A stretch of DNA of 42,650 nucleotides, taken from Hymenobacter lapidiphilus (GTDB taxonomy: Bacteria > Bacteroidota > Bacteroidia > Cytophagales > Hymenobacteraceae). The stretch is taken from NCBI RefSeq assembly GCF_003417065.2, contig NZ_QVLT01000036.1, positions 1 to 42,650 on the forward strand, given 5' to 3'. The notes under the pieces are model-generated. The model made no database searches, was not told where the DNA came from, and saw only the letters and a program-made list of their open reading frames with translations. Each line of letters begins with the position of its first letter. The stretch's first letter is position 1. A program made the position numbers and the translations under genes. This document shows positions 23,927-32,690 of the stretch, piece by piece.

Positions 23927-25464
23927 TTACTGAAGCTTGGAGTAGTATACGCGTAGCCGGATGTTATTGGCATCGAGCTGAGCTCGGTTCAGGTTCAGAT
24001 TGGCTACTGCACCGCTTTGCTGCGGCAGCAGCAGGCCTTCGCCGTTGCGCAGGGCCGGTGAGAGCAACAGACCCGAAGGGCTAACTTCACCCGCATTGAA
24101 GCGGTTCTGCAGGAGGGCCTGTAAGTACTGCGTGATACCAACTGAGTAGAACTGGGTGGGATTCTGCCCGAATGGGATTGAGACGGAAGCTGGATAGCCT
24201 ACTCCGGTGGAAGACGGCAGGATGAGCGACCCATTAGGCAACTTAACCGGCTCTTCCTGCTGCACGAGGCGGTCAACCGTCGAGGCCCCATTCAGGCGCG
24301 TCAGAATTTGGTTGTCCTGGTTTACCTCGTAGAGATAAAGCGAAGAAGGATACGGGAAGAGGCCGTTGCTGAGCTGCCGGACCGGAATAAGTAGTTCGGC
24401 CCGGTTGATGACCAGCGTCGGTTTGTCGCGCAATGCTTCCAGGCCTTCAAACTCCAGGCGAGTACTCAATCCTACCCCCTCCTGCACATACGTCAGGCCA
24501 TTGGTGGCGCTGGAGGGCAGCGAGTTCTGAGGCGTCAGGCCGGCCAGCGGGCTTCCGGCTAAATCAGTTGTGAGCTGCGTGAAGTAACGTCCGTCTGTAA
24601 AAGAACCACTTAGTGGCACAATATTGGCCAAATAGATGGAATACGTGCGCTTCTTACCCTCCGTACCGGTCCGGAAATAGAAGGTAACCACATTAACCGT
24701 CCGGGTAGAGGCCCGTGGAATGCTGATTACATTGCCCACATGGCTTTCGGAGGGCCGTAGCAGCACGCCCTTCCATAGCCCGTCGAGCGTGCTCTGGTTG
24801 AAGGCGGAGTTCGACGTCATGGCCGCAAACACCGAATTGACCAGCGGCGCGGCGCTACTCGATTTAAGTAGCGGAATCCGGATGGTGCGCTGGGGCGAAG
24901 CCACGCTGATAACATCGGGAGAGTTGCTGGCCGGCAACTGCACAATGTTGTCGCGATTGAGCACCGCTGTGAAATTGCTCACCAGTGGGTTGCCCGTTGC
25001 CACCGCAGTGGTCGAGTTATACACCGTTCGGGCGTCGAGCGGCTGCTGCAGTGGCAGTACATCGAGGCGTAGTGGCTGAACCGCAGAGCCGTACACCTGA
25101 TCGAAAGCCAGACTGAACACCGCCGAATCGAGGCGGGGGTTGACAAACTTGGCCGGCAGCGAATCGAGCGGTGAAAGGCCCGGTAGCACCAGTAGATTGA
25201 GGGCGCCGCGGCCGTGGTAGTGCCCACGAACGAGTCGCGCACGCGGCCTACCAGCACGCTGTTCGCTTTCACGGTCTGGACCACCGGTTGGCGCACCGTA
25301 GACGCCTTAAGCGGCAAATCAAGATAAGTTGCGGAGATGGGCGACGTGCCGGGCAGTTCAAGACCCAAGTCGTTGGCTTTTTCGCAGCTGCTGGTCAGGG
25401 CCAGCAGGGTAATTCCGAGCAGAGTAACCGACGAAAGTCGGCCGGCGCTAGTTGGCCAGTTCAT
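23927..25464 (-). pseudogene. DUF4270 lipoprotein, frameshifted
   Basis: A secreted lipoprotein of the DUF4270 family, of unknown function and frequent in Bacteroidota beside a glycogen-synthase-like gene. The N-terminal piece (start 25464) has a signal peptide with lipobox-like LALTSSC and continues CEKANDLGLELPG through LVGRVRDSFVGTTTA, then goes out of frame. The C-terminal piece is open from ~25210 to 23927 and reads RGALNLLVLPGLSPLDSLPA onward. Restoring one C in the minus-strand GGCCGCGG at 25210-25213 joins GTTTA to RGALN and gives 512 aa. No other damage is seen. The gene start overlaps the stop of the glgA-like gene by 17 bp. Confidence 0.82.
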
Positions 25465-26260
25465 TATAGAGCGCGTAGTAAGAGGTCAGCAGGTCGTCAT
25501 CGGCGGCTACCTGGTCAATTTGCTTCTTGGTCGAATACTCGGTGAACAGCGCCTCCATGTTTTCGCTGAAATCCTCGTCGGATTTCACGACCTTGTCGGC
25601 ATACTGCATACCCGTTTTGATGAAGCCGCCAAAGTCAGCCGTCTTCAAAGAAGCCAGCATATCGTCGTCGATATCAAGCATCTTGGCTTTTTCGATAATG
25701 TCGGCGTCGAATTTGAAATCGAATTCGTTGCTGTAAATCGTGAAGACCGATTTGGCATCCTTGAAAATCGGGTCCTTCTTGTAGGTCGTTTTCAGGTACA
25801 TCGGAATCAGGCCCGTCATCCAGTCGTTGCAATGCACGATATCGGGCGCCCAGCCAAGTTTCTTTACAGTTTCAAGTACTCCTTTGCAGAAGAAGATAGC
25901 CCGCTCATCGTTATCCGAGTGAAACTTGTCGTTCTTATCGACCAGTACCGACTTGCGGTGGAAATAATCCTCATTGTCGATAAAATATACCTGTAGCTTG
26001 GCATTAGGGATAGAAGCCACTTTAATAATGAGCGGCTTTTCGTCTTCGCCCACGGCAATGTTGATGCCCGAAAGGCGTACTACCTCGTGCAACCGGTTCT
26101 TACGCTCATTGATAATGCCAAAACGGGGCACAAAAATGCGGATTTCCATCCCCATTTCCTGCATTCCCTGCGGCAGACGCCGCAAAAACTCCGCTACCTT
26201 GGTGGTCTGCAGAAACGGGTCGATTTCCGTGGCAGCATAGAGTATTTTCAACTTGGACAT
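25448..26260 (-). CDS. Glycogen/starch synthase N-terminal-domain protein (GT5 half)
   Basis: 270 aa corresponding only to the N-terminal Rossmann half of GT5 glycogen synthases; the C-terminal nucleotide-sugar domain is absent. The family start KILYAATEIDPF and the segment DIVHCNDWMTGLIP are recognisable. The ADP-glucose motif KxGGL is replaced by QTTKV, and the His of the usual HAHDW motif is Asn (HCNDW). The length and the following DUF4270 gene match a conserved Bacteroidota arrangement, so it looks like a stable short form, not a local truncation. A full synthase activity is unlikely; a binding or regulatory role is possible. Divergent from panC, with an exact -7 box. Confidence 0.85.
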   Translation of the reverse strand: MSKLKILYAATEIDPFLQTTKVAEFLRRLPQGMQEMGMEIRIFVPRFGIINERKNRLHEVVRLSGINIAVGEDEKPLIIKVASIPNAKLQVYFIDNEDYFHRKSVLVDKNDKFHSDNDERAIFFCKGVLETVKKLGWAPDIVHCNDWMTGLIPMYLKTTYKKDPIFKDAKSVFTIYSNEFDFKFDADIIEKAKMLDIDDDMLASLKTADFGGFIKTGMQYADKVVKSDEDFSENMEALFTEYSTKKQIDQVAADDDLLTSYYALYNELAN

Positions 26261-26307
26261 AAAGGGTCAGTTGGCGTTATTAGAGGAGGGCAACACTTTG
26301 GGATGCA

Positions 26308-26315
26308 CAAAATTA
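26308..26315 (-). promoter_or_regulatory. -7 box upstream of the glgA-like gene
   Basis: Minus-strand TAATTTTG, exact TAnnTTTG, 47 nt before the ATG at 26260, in the divergent spacer with panC. Confidence 0.5.
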
Positions 26316-26379
26316 AGCATTTTTGAGGGAAATTTCATTCTTGTCAGCCTTCCGGCCCTTGGCCGGGCCCCTTTGCTTT

Positions 26380-27234
26380 ATGGAGATACTCACTACTGCT
26401 GCCGCGTTGCAAGCCCACACCGAAAAATGGCGTCGGGCCGGCCAACATATTGGCTTGGTGCCTACTATGGGCGCGCTCCACGAAGGCCATTTGCAGTTGG
26501 TACGGGCCGCCGCCGCCGAGTGCGACGTAGTGGTGGTGAGTATCTTTGTCAATCCTACCCAGTTTAATAACCCCGACGATTTTCGCCTGTACCCGCGCTT
26601 GCCCGAGGCTGATGCGGCCCTGCTGGCCCCGGCCGGCTGTACGGCGCTGTTTCTGCCCTCGGTAGCCGAAATGTACCCCCGCCCGACAGTAGTGCAGTTC
26701 GGTTTCGGGGCCCTGGAGCGGGTAATGGAGGGGGAACACCGCCCCGGCCACTTCAATGGCGTGGCCACGGTAGTGAGCAAGCTTTTTCACCTCAGCCGGC
26801 CCCATCGCGCTTATTTCGGCCAGAAGGATTTTCAGCAGGTAGCCATCGTGCGCCAGCTCATTAGCGACCTAGCCTTCGACCTGGAGTTGGTGGCCTTTCC
26901 AACTGTGCGGGAGTCCGATGGGCTGGCTATGTCGTCGCGCAACCGGCGGCTGAGCCCCGAGGCTCGCGCGCTGGCCCCGCGCCTGTACCAAAGCCTGCAG
27001 GCTGCTGCCGAACTCCTCCGTGGTGGGCATACTGCGCCGGGGGCGGTGCAGGCGGCTGTGCGCGAGCAGCTGGCCGCCGTGCCCGGGCTGGAGCTGGAAT
27101 ACATTACCGTGGCCGATGCCCACACTCTGCAGCCCTTGACCGATACGTACGCCGGATACCCCGCAGTATTGTGCCTGGCTGCCCACCTCGGCGGTGTCCG
27201 GCTGATCGACAACGTGGTGGTAGAGGCCAACTGA
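26380..27234 (+). CDS. panC: Pantothenate synthetase
   Basis: Condenses pantoate and beta-alanine with ATP to make pantothenate. 284 aa, standard. Nucleotidyltransferase HIGH-type motif HEGH (residues 34-37) in PTMGALHEGHLQLV; FVNPTQF; GEHRPGHFNGVATVV; YFGQKDFQQV; and the KMSKS-like MSSRNRRLSPEAR. The ATG at 26380 gives the normal N-terminus; the frame is open from 26323. It is followed by panD after a spacer with its own -7 box, so the two may be transcribed together or separately. Confidence 0.96.
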   Translation: MEILTTAAALQAHTEKWRRAGQHIGLVPTMGALHEGHLQLVRAAAAECDVVVVSIFVNPTQFNNPDDFRLYPRLPEADAALLAPAGCTALFLPSVAEMYPRPTVVQFGFGALERVMEGEHRPGHFNGVATVVSKLFHLSRPHRAYFGQKDFQQVAIVRQLISDLAFDLELVAFPTVRESDGLAMSSRNRRLSPEARALAPRLYQSLQAAAELLRGGHTAPGAVQAAVREQLAAVPGLELEYITVADAHTLQPLTDTYAGYPAVLCLAAHLGGVRLIDNVVVEAN

Positions 27235-27343
27235 AAAGCTGCCGAACCGCTGAACCAGTGTTTGGGAAATGGCGGGTACAGCATAATGAAGCCCCTCGGA
27301 TTCGCTACTTCATCCTCCTACGGGTTCACTATCTCCCCTTTCC

Positions 27344-27351
27344 TATCTTTG
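27344..27351 (+). promoter_or_regulatory. -7 box upstream of panD
   Basis: TATCTTTG, exact TAnnTTTG, ending 31 nt before the panD ATG at 27383. The same octamer serves the gene at 21201. Confidence 0.55.
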
Positions 27352-27382
27352 AGCCCCCAAACAGTATCTGTTGCTTTTGCAC

Positions 27383-27730
27383 ATGCATATCGAGGTTCTC
27401 AAGTCGAAGATTCACCGCGTTAAGGTTACCCAAGCCGAGTTGCACTACGTGGGCAGCATCACCATTGATGAGGACCTGCTCGATGCGGCCAACATGGTGG
27501 AAAATGAAAAGGTAACCATCGTCAATATCAACAACGGCGAGCGGTTTGAAACCTATACCATTAAGGGTGAGCGGGGCTCGGGCATGATTTGCCTGAACGG
27601 CCCGGCCGCCCGCCGCGTGGCCGTGGGCGACATCGTCATCATTATATCCTACGCCCTTATTGACTTCGCTGAGGCCAAGACGCACCAACCCACCGTCATC
27701 TTCCCCGACCAGCACAACCGGGTAGCCTAA
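27383..27730 (+). CDS. panD: Aspartate 1-decarboxylase proenzyme
   Basis: Pyruvoyl-dependent decarboxylase that makes beta-alanine from aspartate for PanC. 115 aa. The self-cleavage site Gly24-Ser25 lies in HYVGSITID, giving a small beta chain and a pyruvoyl-capped alpha chain; Lys9 and the TYTIKGERGSG and NGPAARR segments are conserved. Counting from the ATG at 27383 puts the cleavage site at its canonical number, which decides that start over the upstream in-frame codon. Confidence 0.96.
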   Translation: MHIEVLKSKIHRVKVTQAELHYVGSITIDEDLLDAANMVENEKVTIVNINNGERFETYTIKGERGSGMICLNGPAARRVAVGDIVIIISYALIDFAEAKTHQPTVIFPDQHNRVA

Positions 27731-27771
27731 CTGCCAATGGCTTGTGCTTTAGCCCTACCTGATCCTGCTGC

Positions 27772-28827
27772 ATGAAGCAAGTCCTCAACATTGTAAAATA
27801 CGCGCTGCTGCTATCCGTGTCGGGCCTCCTGATGTGGTATGCGCTGCAGGGGCAGGATCTGAGTCGCATCGGGCAGTACGTGCGCGGGGCCAACTACTGG
27901 TGGCTGGTGCTTACGCTGGGGCTGTCGGTGATGGGCTATTTCAGCCGGGCTTACCGCTGGAAAATGCAGATTGAGCCCACAGGCTACCATCCCCGCTATT
28001 GGGACGTGTACCATGCTATGATGGTGGGCTACCTGGCCAACCTAGTACTGCCACGTATGGGCGAGGTTATTCGCTGTTCGGTGCTGCGGCGTACTAGCGG
28101 CGTGCCGGTGCAGGTAGCGCTGGGTACGGTGGTAACCGAGCGGGTAATTGATGTGCTGGTGCTGTTTGGCTTGCTGGGCACTACGCTGCTGCTCGACTTC
28201 AGCACCTTTTGGAGCTTTGTAACCGAAAAAGTGCTGGCTGGTCGCTACGATGATCTGGCCCGCAACCGCACGCCGTTGCTGGTGGCCCTGGCTATTGCTC
28301 TGCTGCTGTTGCTGGGCCTGAGCTACGCGGTGTTCCGCAATCTGGAGCGACTCCGCCAGAATGCATTGTTCAGTAAGGCCGTGGGCTTCGTGAAAGGGGT
28401 ACTGACTGGTGCTTTCAGCATACTGAAGCTGGAAAACAAGGGCCTGTTCCTGTTCCATACCTTCTTTACCTGGGCCGTGTATTACCTCATGGACTACTTA
28501 GCTTTCTTCGCCTTTCCTGAAACCTACGATTTAGGAATGCGCGCCGGCCTGGCCGTGCTCACGTTCGGGGCGCTAGGAATGGCCGCGCCGGTAGCGGGCG
28601 GCATCGGGCCCTTCCATGTGATGGTGCAGAGCGTGCTATTGGCCTACGGTATCAGCAAGGAAGCCGGCATTGCCTATGCGCTGGTCGTGCATGGCTCCCA
28701 GACGCTGCTGGTTGTGCTCATGGGCGGCATCAGCTTTGCCGCCAGCATGGTCAAATCGGGCAAGGGCCATAAGCGCCAGGCCCTGGCCGATGTGGCACTG
28801 GAAACTGAAGTAGTACGGCCGCAATAA
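27772..28827 (+). CDS. Flippase-like membrane protein (LPG_synthase_TM / UPF0104)
   Basis: 351 aa with about eight TM helices. Family hallmarks are the N-terminal amphipathic entry, FSRAYRWKMQIEP, NLVLPRMGEVIRCSVLRR, VVTERVIDVLVL and the late AAPVAGGIGPFHVM segment. It is the transmembrane domain found in lysyl-phosphatidylglycerol synthases and flippases, without the soluble aminoacyl-transferase domain. Likely moves or handles a lipid, but the substrate is not shown. It starts 41 bp after panD, a common Bacteroidota pairing, and ends in a polar tail. Confidence 0.88.
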   Translation: MKQVLNIVKYALLLSVSGLLMWYALQGQDLSRIGQYVRGANYWWLVLTLGLSVMGYFSRAYRWKMQIEPTGYHPRYWDVYHAMMVGYLANLVLPRMGEVIRCSVLRRTSGVPVQVALGTVVTERVIDVLVLFGLLGTTLLLDFSTFWSFVTEKVLAGRYDDLARNRTPLLVALAIALLLLLGLSYAVFRNLERLRQNALFSKAVGFVKGVLTGAFSILKLENKGLFLFHTFFTWAVYYLMDYLAFFAFPETYDLGMRAGLAVLTFGALGMAAPVAGGIGPFHVMVQSVLLAYGISKEAGIAYALVVHGSQTLLVVLMGGISFAASMVKSGKGHKRQALADVALETEVVRPQ

Positions 28828-28902
28828 GCGTAAGCCGGGGTTTCAGGACGAGGCCTGTCAGCCTTGATTGCATGCTACCTTCCCAACTTATCCGCTCAAG
28901 CC

Positions 28903-29382
28903 ATGTGGTCGAAAGATAAAATCCTGAGCCGCGAAGCCCTCGTAGCTGCTGTAGCTGCCTGGCAGGCGGCCGGCGAGCAGGTGGTGTTTACCAATGGCTG
29001 CTTCGATCTGCTGCACCTGGGCCACGTAGACTACCTCGAAAAAGCCCGGCACCTGGGCCAGCGGCTGGTGGTGGGCTTGAACACTGACGCTTCGGTTAGC
29101 CGGCTCAAGCCCGGCCGGCCTTTGCAGGACGAAGTGTCACGCAGCCGGGTTCTGGCCTCCCTTTTGTTTGTCGATGCCGTAACGCTCTTCGACGAGCAAA
29201 CTCCGCTGGCCCTCATTGAAGCCGTGCAACCCGATATTCTGGTGAAAGGCGACGACTACGCCGTAAACCAGATTGTCGGACACGAGGTAGTGCTGGCCCG
29301 CGGCGGCCGGGTACTGACGGTGCCGCTGGTGCCGGGCTACAGCACCACGCGCATCGTCGAGCGCATCAGCCATACGCCTTAG
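28903..29382 (+). CDS. rfaE2: D-glycero-beta-D-manno-heptose 1-phosphate adenylyltransferase
   Basis: Activates heptose-1-phosphate with ATP to ADP-heptose for the LPS core. 159 aa, equivalent to the C-terminal domain of E. coli HldE; the kinase half is not fused here. Nucleotidyltransferase motif TNGCFDLLHLGHVDYLEKA with HLGH, then GLNTDASVSRLKPGRPLQ, DILVKGDDY and the end motif VPLVPGYSTTRIVERI. The ATG at 28903 is preferred over the frame's earlier ATT/TTG codons. Its kinase partner is not in this window. Confidence 0.93.
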   Translation: MWSKDKILSREALVAAVAAWQAAGEQVVFTNGCFDLLHLGHVDYLEKARHLGQRLVVGLNTDASVSRLKPGRPLQDEVSRSRVLASLLFVDAVTLFDEQTPLALIEAVQPDILVKGDDYAVNQIVGHEVVLARGGRVLTVPLVPGYSTTRIVERISHTP

Positions 29383-29444
29383 CGTCGGCCGGCACGAAAT
29401 CCGGCGGACCATTGTTCAACCAGCATATCTGACTTTCTGCCATC

Positions 29445-30134
29445 ATGTTTTCTCCCATCTACATCATTTTGCTGGTCGCCATGGTGGTCAGCTGGCTCGT
29501 ACAGCGTCGCCTCAAAAGCAAGTTCGAGGAGTACTCCCAGGTTGGTCTCCAGAACGGCCTGTCGGGCAAGCAGATTGCCGAGCTAATGCTCGCTGATAAC
29601 GGCATCACCGATGTGCGCGTCATCAGCACCGAAGGCCGCCTGACCGACCACTATAACCCAGCCGACAAAACCGTGAACCTAAGCGAGGCCGTGTATGCCG
29701 AGCGTAGCGCCGCGGCTGCTGCCGTGGCAGCCCACGAGTGCGGCCATGCCGTGCAGCACGCCACGGCCTACAACATGTTGCAATTCCGCTCGGCCATGGT
29801 GCCAGCCTTGAGCGCGGTATCGCGCTTTATGCCCATCCTGCTGATTGCGGGCGTGTTCCTGCTCAACCGTACGCCTTGGCCGCTGGGAGCCGGCGTGGTG
29901 CTGTTCTCGCTCACCACGCTGTTTGCTTTCGTTACGCTGCCCGTCGAGTTCGATGCTTCGAAGCGTGCCTTGGCTTGGATTGATAAGCGGGGCATTGTAA
30001 CGCCCCAAGAGCACGCCATGGCCAAAGACGCGCTGTGGTGGGCGGCCATGACGTACGTAGTTGCCGCGCTTAGCTCTCTGGCCACGCTGCTGTATTACGT
30101 CAGTCTTTTCTTGGGTGGCCGTCGCAACAGCTAA
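29445..30134 (+). CDS. YugP-type neutral zinc metallopeptidase
   Basis: 229-aa membrane-bound peptidase of the YugP family (Peptidase_M48-like fold). N-terminal TM (residues ~4-20), then a soluble part and the zinc motif HECGH (His97, Glu98, His101) in VAAHECGHAVQHA, flanked by two or three TM segments (about 123-140, 147-166, 199-222). The conserved NLSEAVY and FDASKRALAWID segments are present. Substrates of the family are unknown. A good terminator follows 20 bp after the stop. Confidence 0.92.
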   Translation: MFSPIYIILLVAMVVSWLVQRRLKSKFEEYSQVGLQNGLSGKQIAELMLADNGITDVRVISTEGRLTDHYNPADKTVNLSEAVYAERSAAAAAVAAHECGHAVQHATAYNMLQFRSAMVPALSAVSRFMPILLIAGVFLLNRTPWPLGAGVVLFSLTTLFAFVTLPVEFDASKRALAWIDKRGIVTPQEHAMAKDALWWAAMTYVVAALSSLATLLYYVSLFLGGRRNS

Positions 30135-30153
30135 CTCAGCGCAACCCGCTATC

Positions 30154-30188
30154 AAAAGCCGCTTCCCGAGCTCCGGAAGCGGCTTTTT
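30154..30188 (+). terminator. Intrinsic terminator after the zinc peptidase gene
   Basis: AAAAGCCGCTTCC (30154-30166) pairs with GGAAGCGGCTTTT (30175-30187) across an 8-nt loop, followed by T. The flanking A and T runs allow both directions. Confidence 0.88.
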
Positions 30189-30275
30189 AGTTGCCAAGGA
30201 AAGTAGAGTGACGCTGACCGCCAACTCTTTGTGCAGGTTTTGTGTTAGAACGCTACTGCCCAACGGCTGATTGCG

Positions 30276-30283
30276 TAATTTTG
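30276..30283 (+). promoter_or_regulatory. -7 box upstream of the acyl-CoA dehydrogenase gene
   Basis: TAATTTTG, exact TAnnTTTG, ending 67 nt before the ATG at 30351. The leader is longer than for other genes here, so a leader-level control is possible, but no structured element is evident. Confidence 0.5.
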
Positions 30284-30350
30284 TCCGGCCGCGGCCCGCT
30301 TATCGCGCCGGCCCAACCATCTGATTTTCCCACCCCACCCAACTTACTGC

Positions 30351-31490
30351 ATGGATTTCCAGCTTACCGAAGAACAACTGGCCGTACAGGCCGCTGCCCG
30401 CGACTTCGCCCAGAACGAACTATGGGCCGGCGTAATTGAGCGCGACGAGCACCAAAAATTTCCGGCCGAGCAAATCAAGAAGATGGGCGAGCTGGGGTTC
30501 ATGGGCATGATGGTTAGCCCCGAATACGGTGGCGGCGGCATGGATACCGTGAGCTACGTGCTGGCCATGGAAGAAATCAGTAAGGTTGATGCTTCCTGCT
30601 CCGTTATCATGAGCGTGAACAACTCGCTGGTATGCTGGGGCCTGGAGAAGTACGGCAACGAGGAGCAGAAGCGCAAGTACCTGCCCGGCCTGACGTCCGG
30701 CGAAATCATCGGCGCCTTTGCTCTGTCGGAGCCCGAAGCCGGTTCCGATGCTACCATGCAGCGCACCACGGCTGAAGATAAAGGCGACCATTACCTGCTC
30801 AACGGCACCAAAAACTGGATTACCAACGGCACCACGGCCTCGGTATACCTCGTGGTAGCCCAAACCAACGCCGAGGCCAAGCACCGCGGCATCAACGTGC
30901 TCATCGTTGACAAGGGCATGGAAGGCTTTATAACCGGCCCCAAGGAAAACAAGCTTGGTATCCGCGGCTCAGACACCTGCTCGCTGATGTTCACCGATGT
31001 GAAGGTGCCCAAAGAGAACCGTATTGGCGAAGATGGCTTCGGCTTCAAGTTCGCTATGCAGGTGCTGGCCGGCGGCCGTATTGGTATTGCTGCCCAAGCC
31101 CTGGGTATTGCCTCCGGGGCCTACGAGCTGTCGTTGAAATACGCGCAAGAGCGCAAGGCTTTCGGCGTACCGATTTCTCAGCATCAGGCCATCCAGTTCA
31201 AGCTGGCTGATATGGCCACTAACATCGACGCCGCCCGTCTGCTCTGCCTGCAGTCGGCCCACGACAAAGATGCCCATCATGAGTATGCCAAGTCGGGTGC
31301 TATGGCGAAGCTTTTTGCTTCGAAGGTCGCTATGGACACAGCCGTAGAGGCCGTCCAGATTCATGGCGGCTACGGTTTCGTGAAAGAATACCATGTGGAG
31401 CGGATGATGCGCGACGCCAAAATCACCCAGATTTATGAGGGAACCTCCGAGATTCAGAAAATTGTAATCTCTAGGGAAATTCTCAAATAG
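30351..31490 (+). CDS. Acyl-CoA dehydrogenase (short-chain type)
   Basis: FAD flavoprotein that oxidises acyl-CoA to enoyl-CoA and passes electrons to ETF. 379 aa, full length. N-terminal helical domain, GAFALSEPEAGSDA (FAD-binding), NGTKNWITNG, the KLGIRGSDTCSL segment, and the C-terminal helical domain with QIHGGYGFVKEY and the catalytic base Glu363 in IYEGTSEIQ. Glu at this position and overall sequence resemble butyryl-/short-chain enzymes; chain length is inference. It has its own promoter and terminator, so it is a single-gene unit. Confidence 0.95.
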   Translation: MDFQLTEEQLAVQAAARDFAQNELWAGVIERDEHQKFPAEQIKKMGELGFMGMMVSPEYGGGGMDTVSYVLAMEEISKVDASCSVIMSVNNSLVCWGLEKYGNEEQKRKYLPGLTSGEIIGAFALSEPEAGSDATMQRTTAEDKGDHYLLNGTKNWITNGTTASVYLVVAQTNAEAKHRGINVLIVDKGMEGFITGPKENKLGIRGSDTCSLMFTDVKVPKENRIGEDGFGFKFAMQVLAGGRIGIAAQALGIASGAYELSLKYAQERKAFGVPISQHQAIQFKLADMATNIDAARLLCLQSAHDKDAHHEYAKSGAMAKLFASKVAMDTAVEAVQIHGGYGFVKEYHVERMMRDAKITQIYEGTSEIQKIVISREILK

Positions 31491-31521
31491 AAACAGAATT
31501 GCCTATTATTCAGAAGTATTG

Positions 31522-31561
31522 CACAAAACCCAGCCATTAATTGGCTGGGTTTTGTGTTTTT
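31522..31561 (+). terminator. Intrinsic terminator after the acyl-CoA dehydrogenase gene
   Basis: A perfect 15-bp stem (31522-31536 with 31542-31556) with CCCAGCCA core and a 5-nt loop, followed by five T. It begins 31 bp after the stop. Confidence 0.9.
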
Positions 31562-31649
31562 GTGAATTTTTATATGTTATTTTGCATTTGTTAAACCAAG
31601 GGTACTATAATCCGGTTTACTACATTCAAATTTCTTGCCCCACTTATCG

Positions 31650-32573
31650 ATGGAAGATTATAATAAAGTAATAGAGTCTTTGGGTGTCCGGTACATCAAA
31701 GCAAAGAACCTGGTGTTGCAGCAGCCCTTCACGGTGCGCAACTCCTATGATGTGGGCAACAACCTGATTTTGCTTCATAAGGGCCACGTTTCCTTTGGGG
31801 ATGAAAGCCATGCGGTGGAGGAAGGCGAAATGCTCTTTATTCCTGGCGGCCGTGCTACAAAGGTTACGTACGGCCACGACCCCAGCAAGAGCATTACCAA
31901 CGACGACCTTATCACCAACAAGGATAAGTTCTTCCACTCCAACTCCGACCTCGACCTGATTGGCGACGCCGAGGAGAGCCACTCGTTTGTGAGCTTCGAG
32001 GCCAAGGTGTTCGATTCTGTGAACTTCTTCGCCTCACTCGATGTGCCGGCCTTTCTCATTACCAACAACTCCAAGTTGGCTAACCTCATCATCAAGGTGG
32101 TGGAAGAGAGCCTGCAGGAGTTACCCGGCCGCGAACGGCTCATCACGATTTACACCGAGAACGTAGTGGTGGAAATTGTGCGCTACATCCTCAAAAACAA
32201 GATGTTTGTAGAGCAGCTGGCTACCAACAGCACGTACTTCAAGGATCCGCGTCTCATCGACCTGTTCAACTACATCAAGGAAAATATCGGCGGCGACCTG
32301 TCGAACAAGGTCCTCTCGGGCGTAGCCAACGTGAGCGAGGACTACGTGGGCCAGTACTTCAAGATGCTCACCGGCATCAACCCACAGGACTACATTGAGT
32401 ATCAACGAATGGAGCGCGCCGTGTTCCTGCTCCGGACCACCAAAAAGAGCATCCGCGACATCGGTAAGGAGGTGGGCTACAAAGACACCGCGTACTTCTG
32501 CCGCCGCTTCAAGATGATGTTCGGCATTCCGGCCGGCAAAATGCGCCGCCGCGAATCGGCTATGAACATCTAA
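31650..32573 (+). CDS. AraC-family transcriptional regulator
   Basis: 307 aa. The N-terminal region (~20-90) is a cupin-like sensing domain (KGHVSFGDESHAVEEGEMLF). The C-terminal ~100 residues are the paired helix-turn-helix AraC domain: LSNKVLSGVANVSEDYVGQY and IRDIGKEVGYKDTAYFCRRF, ending MMFGIPAGKMRR. Its target is unknown; neither neighbour is obviously regulated by it. The ATG at 31650 is chosen over the TTG at 31635. The 5' spacer (31562-31649) is notably AT-rich, with a TTATTTTG near-match to a -7 box at 31577-31584. A strong hairpin follows. Confidence 0.88.
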   Translation: MEDYNKVIESLGVRYIKAKNLVLQQPFTVRNSYDVGNNLILLHKGHVSFGDESHAVEEGEMLFIPGGRATKVTYGHDPSKSITNDDLITNKDKFFHSNSDLDLIGDAEESHSFVSFEAKVFDSVNFFASLDVPAFLITNNSKLANLIIKVVEESLQELPGRERLITIYTENVVVEIVRYILKNKMFVEQLATNSTYFKDPRLIDLFNYIKENIGGDLSNKVLSGVANVSEDYVGQYFKMLTGINPQDYIEYQRMERAVFLLRTTKKSIRDIGKEVGYKDTAYFCRRFKMMFGIPAGKMRRRESAMNI

Positions 32574-32616
32574 TCACAGATGTTGGAGACGACTGGATAA
32601 TGCAGTCATGATTAAG

Positions 32617-32673
32617 GTAGCAGAAAAGTAGAGAGCCCGGCCAATCTGGCCGGGCTCTCTACTTTTCTGCTAC
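32617..32673. terminator. Bidirectional terminator between AraC and GGGP synthase genes
   Basis: A perfect 27-bp stem (32617-32643 with 32647-32673) and 3-nt loop, with GAGAGCCCGGCCA core flanked by GAAAAG/CTTTTC. Convergent genes on both sides. Confidence 0.85.
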
Positions 32674-32690
32674 CGGCACATAGCTATTGG

